Shown here in pieces: positions 35,605 to 43,333 of a stretch of DNA of 64,000 nucleotides. Origin of the DNA: JANQSP01 sp965226095 (lineage in GTDB: Bacteria > Bdellovibrionota > Bdellovibrionia > Bdellovibrionales > UBA1609). Made by a program: the position numbers and the translations under genes. The notes beneath the pieces are model-generated. The model was given only the letters and a program-made list of their open reading frames with translations. It ran no database searches and was not told where the DNA came from. The DNA lies in NCBI GenBank assembly GCA_965226095.1, contig OZ245336.1, positions 496,001-560,000 of the forward strand. Reading direction: 5' to 3'. Positions within the stretch are counted from its first letter, which is position 1; each line of letters opens with the position of its first letter.

Positions 35605-35640
35605 CGGAAGTTGCAGGAATAAAACTCTAGGAAAAAGGCT

Positions 35641-35675
35641 GAATAAAAAAAGTCGCTTAGGGACTTTTCTTATTC
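35641..35675. terminator. Bidirectional terminator / 7-nt-loop hairpin
   Basis: Stem GAATAA..AAAGTC paired with GACTTTTCTTATTC around the 7-base loop GCTTAGG, with A/T runs on both sides. It lies between the convergent murU-like gene and the minus-strand repeat protein and can terminate both. It also belongs to the dispersed 7-nt-loop hairpin family. Confidence 0.7.
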
Positions 35676-35697
35676 AGCTCTACGTGTTTTTTGCTTT

Positions 35698-37317
35698 CTA
35701 CTGATCATTTTTCTCTACGAAGTGTTCTTTTTTTCGTTTTTTCTGATATCTTCGATGAATTATATCAAAAATATTATCCTGGCGAACACCTATTAAAGAC
35801 CCATCTTTTTGAACAGCCATTCCAGCTACCGTGGAACCTATATCCTTTTTATCAGATGTTGCAGTTCCTCCAAAGCCAAAACTTCCTGCCAACATATTTG
35901 AAGAATCTGTGCCACTATTAGTTGCAAGATCCTTGGAGCCGCCGCCGCCATAACCTTTAAAGTTTTTGTTGGAATCTTTTGTGTTGGAGTCGTCGGAGTT
36001 TATATTAGCCATTTTATCGCCAAAGTGTTTTAATTTATTTTGAAAAGCTTGAAAAGCTTTTTGCTGAGCAGGAGATAGTCGTGTTTGTAGTTGTGAAACA
36101 TTCATTTGTTTGCCATCAGGTAAAGTAATATTTCCATTCGGATCTATTTTTATATTGTGTTTATTCAGTAGTTTTTTTAGATCTTGTTCACTGCTACTAC
36201 CACCTCCACCAGCACCTTTCCATTGTTGCAATTCCTGGTTGAAGGCCAAATCTTGTGATGAAGCATCTTGATTATTATTAAGTGTAGGGTCAGGTGAGGG
36301 AATTGGATCACCTGAATCTGTGTTACCGGAAGTGTTTGAAAAATTTGTGGAGCCGGTTGTATTTCCTGTAGAGCCGGTAGTATTTCCTGTGGAGCCGGTA
36401 GTATTTCCTGTGGAGCCGGTAGTATTTCCTGTAGAGCCGGTAGTATTTCCTGTGGAACCGGTTGTGTTTCCTGTGGAGCCGGTTGTGTTTCCTGTGGAGC
36501 CGGTTGTGTTTCCTGTGTAGCTGGTAGTATTTCCTGTGGAGCCGGTAGTATTTCCTGTAGAGCCGGTTGTGTTTCCTGTGGAGCCGGTAGTATTTCCTGT
36601 GGAGCCGGTAGTATTTCCTGTGGAGCCGCCATCAAATGTTGTACCTCCATCATTAGATGTAAAATCTGTGTTATCTATATCCTCGTAACCACCATCCACA
36701 CCAGAAAAATCATCATCTTGAGTACCCCATTGGCTAGCTATATCTCTATTTTTCTGACTGGCTTCATTTAAATTGGAGGCTGTTTTATGCAAACTAATAG
36801 CGACACCCGCCCAAAGAGCACCACAGGGATAATTTTGAGCTGAAAAACAAACTCCTGCTTTATAAGTTGCAACACCTGCTCCAACAATGGCAACTGTACC
36901 ACCAAGTTGTTGTAGCTTTGAATTTTTTTTGGCTGTAGCACCAGCAGAAAGCTGTCCCATTTCACTACTTGTTTGTAAATTTTCCGCATTTTGTATTCTT
37001 TGTCCGGTCTGATCATTGAAATCAGAAAAACCGGATTCTTGTGTGAAGTCTGGTTGATTTGGCTGATTGTCGGAAGAAGGGTTGTTATTTGTTCCGCATA
37101 CACTTCGACATGCGTTCACTATGCAATTTTGAATTCTTTCCAATCTGTTTGAATCCAGGTTTCTGTTATTATGGGTAGAATGCAATTGATTGCAAATTTG
37201 ACTTTGTCGGTTTCGACAAGAATTACATTCTGAATTATCTCCGTAAGCTGATAGAGAGATAATAAATAAACTTAGTACTAGATACAATTTGTAAAAATCT
37301 TTCTTTCTTTCTGACAT
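35698..37317 (-). CDS. Secreted repeat protein with STGNTTG tandem repeats
   Basis: 539 residues from ATG 37317 (AAAGGAG upstream; the frame also opens six codons earlier). Signal peptide (FYKLYLVLSLFIISLSAYG), then a Cys-rich N-terminus (SECNSCRNRQSQIC, NCIVNACRSVC), a hydrophobic glycine-rich segment (GGTVAIVGAGVATYKAGVCF), an acidic stretch, 13 copies of a 7-residue unit STGNTTG coded by 21-bp DNA repeats (36352-36628), and a Gly/Asn-rich end. The last 25 residues, NIFDIIHRRYQKK, resemble the end of the upstream protein. Likely surface or secreted; function unknown. Confidence 0.75.
   Translation of the reverse strand: MSERKKDFYKLYLVLSLFIISLSAYGDNSECNSCRNRQSQICNQLHSTHNNRNLDSNRLERIQNCIVNACRSVCGTNNNPSSDNQPNQPDFTQESGFSDFNDQTGQRIQNAENLQTSSEMGQLSAGATAKKNSKLQQLGGTVAIVGAGVATYKAGVCFSAQNYPCGALWAGVAISLHKTASNLNEASQKNRDIASQWGTQDDDFSGVDGGYEDIDNTDFTSNDGGTTFDGGSTGNTTGSTGNTTGSTGNTTGSTGNTTGSTGNTTSYTGNTTGSTGNTTGSTGNTTGSTGNTTGSTGNTTGSTGNTTGSTGNTTGSTGNTTGSTNFSNTSGNTDSGDPIPSPDPTLNNNQDASSQDLAFNQELQQWKGAGGGGSSSEQDLKKLLNKHNIKIDPNGNITLPDGKQMNVSQLQTRLSPAQQKAFQAFQNKLKHFGDKMANINSDDSNTKDSNKNFKGYGGGGSKDLATNSGTDSSNMLAGSFGFGGTATSDKKDIGSTVAGMAVQKDGSLIGVRQDNIFDIIHRRYQKKRKKEHFVEKNDQ
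36352..36628. repeat. Tandem 21-bp repeat array (13 units)
   Basis: Thirteen units of the type TTTCCTGTGGAGCCGGTAGT with two alternating versions (GTAGTA or GTTGTG at the join). They code for STGNTTG on the minus strand. The period is an exact multiple of three, which allows copy number to change without a frameshift. Confidence 0.9.
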
Positions 37318-37338
37318 TTTTTCTCCTTTATTCATTAT

Positions 37339-39168
37339 TTATCGGCAGTTCATTTTGTTCTTGCACAGATGTGTAAAACGTTTTGTAATACGCTCAAAGA
37401 TGTCGTGGTGAGCGCCACCAAAGCCTTCTTTCATTTTAGAAAGTGTTCTTTGTGCTCCTTTTTCTTTTGTGAGTTTTTTTATTTGTTTTTTACTTAAAGC
37501 TAGTTTACCTCTTCCTCTGCGACCACCACCGCCATAGCCGCCAAAGCCACCGCCTCCAGATCCTTTGATTGTGGCACCATTTTCATCTATGTCTGTTACT
37601 TTTCCTTTAGATTTACCTTTTCGTCCTCTACCAAACAAACCACTGAAGAAGCCACCGCCGCCTGATGCACTACTATCAGTAGCGCCCGATGCACCATCTG
37701 TTCCACCAGATCTTTCAAATTCTTCAGTATTAGGTAATCCCATACCGGCGGAAAGAGGATCGCTGGAAAGCTCTCTTTGCTTACCGCTTCCGCCACCCAT
37801 ACCGTCATTGGTTATGGCCATTTCACTTTCCATATCATCTGTTGGTGCACCACCACCACCGGCGCCATCCTGGATTAAAACAGGATCTTCAGAGACACAA
37901 ACTCCTCTATTGCAAATTTGATTTTCTTCACAGTCGCTATCGCTATTACAAGATCGACAGTTTGTTGGCCTGGAGCCATCAGAACAATCTTGATCACAAG
38001 CTACTTGGGAACCATCGGGGCAATCACCTTTGCCATCATTATTATTTTCTGTGCATTGTTCTTCAGAGTTACAGAATTGTCCTTCTGGACAGTTGCAATT
38101 ACAGTTGGGATAAGTGAGTGATGAATCAGGGCAAACATCAGAATTTGCTGTACAGTTAGCAGGTGGTTGACCATCAGGACAATTTTCGGAGCAGGTTTGA
38201 GTGGAGCCATCGGAGCAAGTGCCAGTGTCAGATTCATTGGACTCACAACCTTGAGGTTTTGATCCATCAGAACAATTTTCGGAGCAGGTTTGAGTGGAAC
38301 CATCAGAACAAGTGCCGGTTGTTGGGCAGTTGGAGGGTGGTTCACCGTCTTCACAATTTTCGGAGCAGTTTTTTAAAGAGCCATCTCTGCACATGCCGGT
38401 AATAGCACGACAAACACCGTTCATACACATTTCGTTGTCGGGACATTCCGCTGTAGTAGTGCATTTTTGTTCCGGTTCATCACAAATCATATTACCAAGA
38501 GGATCAGAAACAACTTGTCCTCCTCGTTCTTCACAATTTTCTATATCTGATGTATATTTTCCACCGGTAGCATCACGACAAACCTTGGCAGACCCTAAAG
38601 TCATTACAAGATTAAGAATATCCTGTCCCATACTCGCTATATTTGCTTCCAATTTTTTACATCGTCTTTTTATATTTTCGATTTCCTCCACTTTTTGTTG
38701 GATATCACCAATCTTTGCTTTAAGTTTTTGTAAATCTGGTTGTCCTGCTGCAGCTATGAGTGGATTTGCTAGTAATTGAGCTTGTACACTTAAGCATTTA
38801 GTTCTTTCTGTTTGATAGGTTGTACAAATTTGTGTTTTTTCAGTCTCACAGGTTTGTTGGCATTTTTTGATTTTTCCATTGCATTTTTTGCGAGCGGCAA
38901 CGCCTATACCGACTCCGGTTGCACTGAGCATAGCTATTGTCGTGCATAGTTTGTTTATGCTTCCATTGTCTTTCATGAGTAATCCACCGGCTCCAGCAAT
39001 AGGGGCGCCATACTGGCCAATAGTTCGAACAGCCTGAGCGGCTGGACCACCTAAGGCTTTTACAGGATTTTCACAGACATATTTTGCTCCATTTTTTTCA
39101 TGTTCCAAGCTCTCTCGACAGGCAAATTGAGCATTATCATCAGGACCTGCTCCGGCAATATCATCCAA
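37339..39168 (-). CDS. Cys-rich repeat protein, 3' intact part of a disrupted gene
   Basis: 609 residues in the open frame. After a hydrophobic glycine-rich segment (IAMLSATGVGIGVAA) comes a coiled-coil region (about 120-180), then a long Cys-rich region with repeats like CSDGSTQTCSENCSDG (about residues 240-420), then Gly-rich linkers and a basic C-terminus ending HHDIFERITKRFTHLC. The start is unclear: the first ATG has no ribosome binding site, and the upstream 450 bp continue the protein in a frame with stops and a frameshift (39169-39623). It is followed after 21 bp by the STGNTTG-repeat gene, so both were probably one operon. Confidence 0.7.
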   Translation of the reverse strand: MDDIAGAGPDDNAQFACRESLEHEKNGAKYVCENPVKALGGPAAQAVRTIGQYGAPIAGAGGLLMKDNGSINKLCTTIAMLSATGVGIGVAARKKCNGKIKKCQQTCETEKTQICTTYQTERTKCLSVQAQLLANPLIAAAGQPDLQKLKAKIGDIQQKVEEIENIKRRCKKLEANIASMGQDILNLVMTLGSAKVCRDATGGKYTSDIENCEERGGQVVSDPLGNMICDEPEQKCTTTAECPDNEMCMNGVCRAITGMCRDGSLKNCSENCEDGEPPSNCPTTGTCSDGSTQTCSENCSDGSKPQGCESNESDTGTCSDGSTQTCSENCPDGQPPANCTANSDVCPDSSLTYPNCNCNCPEGQFCNSEEQCTENNNDGKGDCPDGSQVACDQDCSDGSRPTNCRSCNSDSDCEENQICNRGVCVSEDPVLIQDGAGGGGAPTDDMESEMAITNDGMGGGSGKQRELSSDPLSAGMGLPNTEEFERSGGTDGASGATDSSASGGGGFFSGLFGRGRKGKSKGKVTDIDENGATIKGSGGGGFGGYGGGGRRGRGKLALSKKQIKKLTKEKGAQRTLSKMKEGFGGAHHDIFERITKRFTHLCKNKMNCR

Positions 39169-39623
39169 TACTGGTGCGGCATCTTTGCTCGCCTCTTCGC
39201 ATCATCAATGGATTCATTGTCAGGTATGACAGTTGGACCATCCTGTGATGCCATACTACAATGGTTGTTTAGTGTAGGACTATCACAACTCAGATTACTA
39301 ACGTTAGTAGAAGATGCAACCCTTCGCTCTGGCTCTGCTGAGTTTTCTGCTGGTGGTGTTCAGCTACTGTCTGGAAGTTCTGGGCTATCTGGACTACATT
39401 CACTTATCCATTGTGTGCTACTAAGTGCTGTTTCAGCTTTTTTGTAATAAACTTTTACAACTCTGGTTGTTGTTTCATCGCTCATTTAGTGCCTGATACT
39501 GTTGCTTGGCGAACCCCTGGAACATGTTATTTCCAGTTCATCTTCATCCGTATAAAACATCCTGTAGCAATACATTGTTACGTTATGGTCTATTTCCCTT
39601 TTTGCTACCGTTAGTCCATACAT
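39169..39623 (-). pseudogene. Decayed 5' part of the Cys-rich gene
   Basis: From ATG 39623, which has AGAAGG upstream, one frame reads MYGLTVAKREIDHNVTMYCY and so on to TAA at 39486, continues as MSDETTTRVVKVYYKKAETA to TGA at 39360, and runs on through SCDSPTLNNHCSMASQDG to SIDDAKRRAK. Near 39200 a one-base shift moves into the frame of the 609-residue ORF (EEASKDAAPVLDDIAG). The first two segments resemble each other (V-x-M/V-Y...C-S-x-x-SP). Two stops plus a frameshift in one coding-like stretch point to gene decay, unless the assembly is wrong. Confidence 0.65.
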
Positions 39624-39717
39624 GTCTTTACCTTCTGTAAACCTTTAGCTTCAGGCCCCTCTAAATTTGTTACATATTAGCTTGTACTTTATTGAATCTG
39701 TTTTATACAATATTTAT

Positions 39718-39903
39718 TTACTTTTTTTGACATAGAGTGTGAATTTGTGCTCTTGCAGTGTTGTAGGCAGCAAGATTAGTATTTAATTTGATTGACAATA
39801 TTTTGTATTGGCCGATTGTGAACTGCACAGAGATAAAAGGAACAAATCCGAGTAAAAAAGAAGTGAATAGCAGATTAATGATTATTTTACAAAAGTATTT
39901 CAC
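39718..39903 (-). CDS. Small membrane-anchored protein, TadE-like layout
   Basis: 61 residues starting at GTG 39903 with GGAGA about 9 bases upstream. A single N-terminal hydrophobic helix (IIINLLFTSFLLGFVPFIS) is followed by QYKILSIKLNTNLAAYNTARAQIHTLC, a pattern seen in TadE/TadG-like pseudopilins, although the G-x-x-x-E site is not visible. It lies just upstream of the decayed Cys-rich gene, on the same strand. Real gene or remnant cannot be decided from sequence alone. Confidence 0.45.
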   Translation of the reverse strand: MKYFCKIIINLLFTSFLLGFVPFISVQFTIGQYKILSIKLNTNLAAYNTARAQIHTLCQKK

Positions 39904-39970
39904 TTAAAAATTCTCCAATTCAAATATCCCATTTTAAAAATCCTTGTTAATCTTTCCTCTTCAAAACTTC

Positions 39971-40074
39971 CAGCTTGCAGATCCTTGATGAGAGTTTGTC
40001 TAGAAAGTTCAGATAAACTGAAAAGCCACCTGGGGGCTTTTCAGGGGTCCAAGCGAAGCGTCCCGAGCAAGCTG
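39971..40074. repeat. Nested palindromic element with 7-nt-loop hairpin
   Basis: An outer 8-bp inverted repeat CAGCTTGC/GCAAGCTG (39971-39978, 40067-40074) encloses the hairpin CTGAAAAGCC/GGCTTTTCAG with the loop ACCTGGG (40018-40044) and the sequence CCAAGCGAAGCGTCCCGA. It sits in the 508-bp gap between the small minus-strand ORF and rplM, which otherwise holds one REP palindrome (about 40142-40174) and a TAAGCAG/CTGCTTA hairpin near 40310-40330. Confidence 0.65.
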
Positions 40075-40141
40075 AATCTTTACAGACAAAGCTAATTAAG
40101 TAAGTCCAAAAGCATATAGTATTCAGAACCACTGTGGTCCT

Positions 40142-40174
40142 CTCCTCTGGATTCCTGCTTGCGCAGGAATGACA
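40142..40174. repeat. REP-like palindrome
   Basis: Single CTGGATTCCTGCTTGCGCAGGAATGACA unit in the gap upstream of rplM. Confidence 0.7.
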
Positions 40175-40411
40175 TTGTTTAAATTAAAAATCGGGAAATT
40201 TTCGGCAAATCTTTAAGAAAATGCGATAAAACATCTATTCTTTCTTCAGTCAGCGGTAATAAGCTTTAAAATCATCTAAATCCTTCTGACTTTCACAGAT
40301 AGTTGTTTAATAAGCAGTCATCTGCTTATAAATCAGACAACTTTTCAGACGAAATCTAAGTAATGAGAACACTTGACAGAAAAGCGTAGAAAATTTAACA
40401 ATACAGGGCTT

Positions 40412-40879
40412 ATGAAGACATGGAATGCAAAACCTGGTGAAGTAAAGGCCGATTGGTGGCTTATTAACGCTGAGGCATGCCCTTTGGGCCGGCTGGCGAC
40501 TGAAGTGGCTGTTCTTTTAAGAGGCAAGCATAAAGCGGAGTTTACTCCTCATATCGATACAGGGGACTTTGTTGTTGTGCTCAATGCGGATGGTGTGAAA
40601 TTGACGGGTCGAAAATTACTTAATAAAAAATATTATTCTCATTCCGGATTTTTTGGTTCTTTGAAAACAACGACTGCTAAAGATATATCTCCTGAAAAGC
40701 TTATACAAAAGGCTGTTTATGGAATGCTTCCTAAAAATAAAATGAGAGATAAATTAATTCAAAAATTAAAAATTTATAAAACCGCTGAGCATCCTCATCA
40801 ATCACAAAAGCCGATGGCGTTTACTTTGAAACAGCGAAGCAAGAAAGTAAGCAGCGAGGATAAAGGAAAAACAGCATGA
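40412..40879 (+). CDS. rplM: 50S ribosomal protein L13
   Basis: 155 residues from ATG 40412: MKTWNAKPGEVKADWWLINA matches the family start, so the 13-codon extension of the open frame is not used. Conserved ACPLGRLATEVAVLLRGKHK, DTGDFVVVLNADGV and AVYGMLPKNKMRDK are present. The C-terminus is about 10 residues longer than usual and Lys/Ser-rich. rpsI starts in its stop region with a 4-bp ATGA overlap, the standard L13-S9 operon. Confidence 0.95.
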   Translation: MKTWNAKPGEVKADWWLINAEACPLGRLATEVAVLLRGKHKAEFTPHIDTGDFVVVLNADGVKLTGRKLLNKKYYSHSGFFGSLKTTTAKDISPEKLIQKAVYGMLPKNKMRDKLIQKLKIYKTAEHPHQSQKPMAFTLKQRSKKVSSEDKGKTA

Positions 40880-41262
40880 AAACTTATTACGGTACTGGTC
40901 GTAGAAAAACATCCACTGCCAGAGTTTTTTTAAAAGAAGGTTCTGGAAAAGTGAGTATCAATGGTAAGTCTGCCGAGGAATTTCTGCCATATATTTCAAA
41001 AAGAAAGCAGGCTTTGAGTCCCCTCTATCTTCTTAAAAAGAACACTTCTATGGATTTATATATTACTGTCAAAGGTGGTGGTATGACTGGTCAATCAGGT
41101 GCCATTCGTCATGGACTGGCTCGTGCTTTGCTGGAATATTCTTCTGAACATCGTCCGATTTTGAAAAAACATGGTTATCTGACTAGAGATTCCCGTATGG
41201 TGGAAAGAAAAAAACCAGGTCGTCACAAAGCCAGAAAAAGTACTCAATTTACCAAACGATAG
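40876..41262 (+). CDS. rpsI: 30S ribosomal protein S9
   Basis: 128 residues, starting MKTYYGTGRRKTSTARVFL and ending with the basic tail GRHKARKSTQFTKR that reaches into the ribosomal P site. GGGMTGQSGAIRHGLARALL is the conserved middle. Its last ten or so bases (ACCAAACGATAG) are repeated at the edges of the triplicated block that follows. Confidence 0.96.
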   Translation: MKTYYGTGRRKTSTARVFLKEGSGKVSINGKSAEEFLPYISKRKQALSPLYLLKKNTSMDLYITVKGGGMTGQSGAIRHGLARALLEYSSEHRPILKKHGYLTRDSRMVERKKPGRHKARKSTQFTKR

Positions 41263-41705
41263 TTACAGTTTGTCTTTTTTAAATGACTGGATTCCGGCTT
41301 TCGCGAGAATGACAACGAAGACAGAAATGACTATTTTTTTTAAATGACTGGATTCCCGCGTTCGCGAGAATGACGAGTATTGCAGACAAAACCCTCAAAC
41401 CAAGCGATAATTACAGTTCGTCTTTTTTAAATGACTGGATTCCGGTTCAAGGCCGGAATGACAACGAAGACAGAAATGACTATTTTTTTTAAATGACTGG
41501 ATTCCCGCGTTCGCGGGAATGACGAGTATTGCAGACAAAACCCTCAAACCAAACGATAGTTACAGTTTGTCTTTTTTAAATGACTGGATTCCGGCTCAAG
41601 GCCGGAATGACAACGAAGACAGAAATGACTATTTTTTTTAAATGACTGGATTCCCGCGTTCGCGGGAATGACGAGTATTGCAGACAAAACACTCAAACCA
41701 AGCTA
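41251..41705. repeat. Three tandem 148-149-bp repeats after rpsI
   Basis: Units begin at 41251, about 41399 and about 41548; the marker TTACAG recurs at 41263, 41411 and 41560. Each unit opens with the end of rpsI (CCAAACGATAG), then holds two REP palindromes and GACGAGTATTGCAGACAAAA. Copies are nearly identical, suggesting recent duplication. A fourth start, CAAACCAAGC, lies at the right edge, just before the aromatic amino acid hydroxylase stop codon. Confidence 0.9.
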
Positions 41706-41707
41706 TG

Positions 41708-43111
41708 TTAAAAATCTTTAAAGGCGGGTCTGTCTGCAGGTCCTCCAAAAACAGAAACAATTTTTTCTCCAACGACTAGGTCAAATACACCCCACTCCGG
41801 TTTGAAATAAGTTTTATTCTCTTTAAAAACATGACAGTTTTTGAATCTTAAAACGATAAGCTTGTTATCTTTTATATAATGGTCAGTTAATTGACCTTTT
41901 AAAGTCCAACCTCGTGCAAATTCCAGCTTCATAATATTTGTATCTTTATTTTCAAATAAAGATTTTAACTCTGATATGGACATGTGGCTAAGACATTTAT
42001 GGGAATCCTTTAAAGCTCCCAAGGGAGTACTGTATCCTTCATAGTGTATCTCTTTTGAGTGTCCGGGCAGTTCCTGATCTTTATAACTCAGCTGACAAGC
42101 GCCTTTTAATTTCACAAAAGCGGGTTGATTATTTTCCATAAGATACTGTTCCAGAATGCCGGAGATTTGTACGCCAGTGTCGAGTTGAAGGGTGCAAACT
42201 GCACCGGATTTGTGAGCCAGTTTTAATCCATATTCACCACCTTTATAAAAAGCGGCTTCTTTAGCCAGTTCATCCAGGACTTCATGGAGTCTTTCAAAGC
42301 TTGGAGTAACGAACAGTTGGGGTTGATAGTTGGTGATATCATAGGAATAGTTGACGCAAGAAGTGTCTAAAGGAATTTTTTTTATTTTTGAAGTAAAACA
42401 TTGTTTGGATTCACCAATAGAGGATAGAAGACCTGCTCCATAAATTTTATAATTTTTTACATCACCAATGAGTCCATACTCAGAAGTCCACCAAATAAAT
42501 CGAGAGAGTAAGGTGGCTTCACTTGGAGGAGGCATTTGAGCATTAATTTGCTCCAGATGTTTTTCTGCTTCTTGTATTTCTTCTAAAGAGGAATTGGGAT
42601 TTTCTTTAATATCGCTGAGTTTTCTAATAGCTCGATATTGTTCAAACTCTTCTTTGTTAATAATGGATCTTCGAATCACTTGAGCAAATTTTTTTAAAAA
42701 AGAGTTAAAAACAGGATGGATAAGAAAAGGAGTGTGTCCGGCGGCCTCGTGGACAATATCCGGCGCAGGGGTGTAATCAATGTGCTTTGCTTGTCGAATA
42801 GCGGTGGCAATAGGTAAGATATTATGTAATTGAAATTCCATAAAGGCTATGGGTGGGATAAAACCGCTGACGGGAATAGCTCTCCAATTTAAAGCTTGCA
42901 GTTTTTTATCAATCTCACTAATGCGAGGAATGCGATCAATGGTGATACCTGTTTTCTTTAAACCTTCCAAGTAAGAATCATGTGCTTTTTCTGATAAAAA
43001 GATTTTTAAATGTGTCATAATGTATTGCCAGGTTTTATGATTCTCTGAGGTGTAGGCCTCATAGTTTTGCTCAGTAATATGTTTTTTTAGATTTTCAGGG
43101 ATATTTTGCAT
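41708..43111 (-). CDS. Aromatic amino acid hydroxylase (phenylalanine 4-monooxygenase-like), long form
   Basis: 467 residues. The iron-binding core is PDIVHEAAGHTPFLIHPVF (His-x4-His, about 124-142), with the facial-triad Glu expected in SEYGLIG (about 210). Uses tetrahydrobiopterin and O2 to convert Phe to Tyr in this family. About 170 residues after the catalytic domain (from about 290; EYGLKLAHKSGAVCTLQL and on) form a C-terminal extension absent from short bacterial PhhA. No pterin dehydratase gene is nearby. Substrate choice among Phe/Trp/Tyr is inferred. Confidence 0.85.
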   Translation of the reverse strand: MQNIPENLKKHITEQNYEAYTSENHKTWQYIMTHLKIFLSEKAHDSYLEGLKKTGITIDRIPRISEIDKKLQALNWRAIPVSGFIPPIAFMEFQLHNILPIATAIRQAKHIDYTPAPDIVHEAAGHTPFLIHPVFNSFLKKFAQVIRRSIINKEEFEQYRAIRKLSDIKENPNSSLEEIQEAEKHLEQINAQMPPPSEATLLSRFIWWTSEYGLIGDVKNYKIYGAGLLSSIGESKQCFTSKIKKIPLDTSCVNYSYDITNYQPQLFVTPSFERLHEVLDELAKEAAFYKGGEYGLKLAHKSGAVCTLQLDTGVQISGILEQYLMENNQPAFVKLKGACQLSYKDQELPGHSKEIHYEGYSTPLGALKDSHKCLSHMSISELKSLFENKDTNIMKLEFARGWTLKGQLTDHYIKDNKLIVLRFKNCHVFKENKTYFKPEWGVFDLVVGEKIVSVFGGPADRPAFKDF

Positions 43112-43222
43112 ATTTTATTATCCTTAATAAAAAGCAGATTTGCAGGAATGACAAGCAGTCACAATTATTTAATATCTTAAAATTTTCAACTAAAATTTCA
43201 TTTTTTCATCATATTTCGGATA

Positions 43223-43238
43223 TGGAACGATTTTTGCA
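43223..43238 (+). promoter_or_regulatory. Sigma-54 (-24/-12)-like promoter of the secretin-cpaF operon
   Basis: TGGAACGATTTTTGCA matches TGGCACN5TTGCA with GG and GC at the required 10-base spacing. It lies about 96 bp before the secretin start. It shares CGATTTTTGCA with the site before the Flp pilin operon. A REP palindrome (about 43280-43306) lies in the predicted leader. Confidence 0.65.
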
Positions 43239-43333
43239 TACGGGATGCAAGGAGAAGAAAATTCGTTACATTGTAAAAACTGGATTCCTGCTTTTACAGG
43301 AATGACAATCTCATTAATGAGAGAAATTTTAAG

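Noticed and set aside
36352..36628. Regular 21-bp repeats resembling a CRISPR-like array
   Set aside because: Units are contiguous without spacers and code in frame for STGNTTG within a long ORF.
36177..36653. Second minus-strand frame of 158 aa (PAPQEILPAPQE repeats)
   Set aside because: Shadow of the STGNTTG repeat in another frame; no ribosome binding site and the real frame has a signal peptide.
40373..40401. TTGACA-17-TAACAA promoter-like pair before rplM
   Set aside because: Predicted start would leave almost no leader and the -10 match is poor; no reliable promoter claim.
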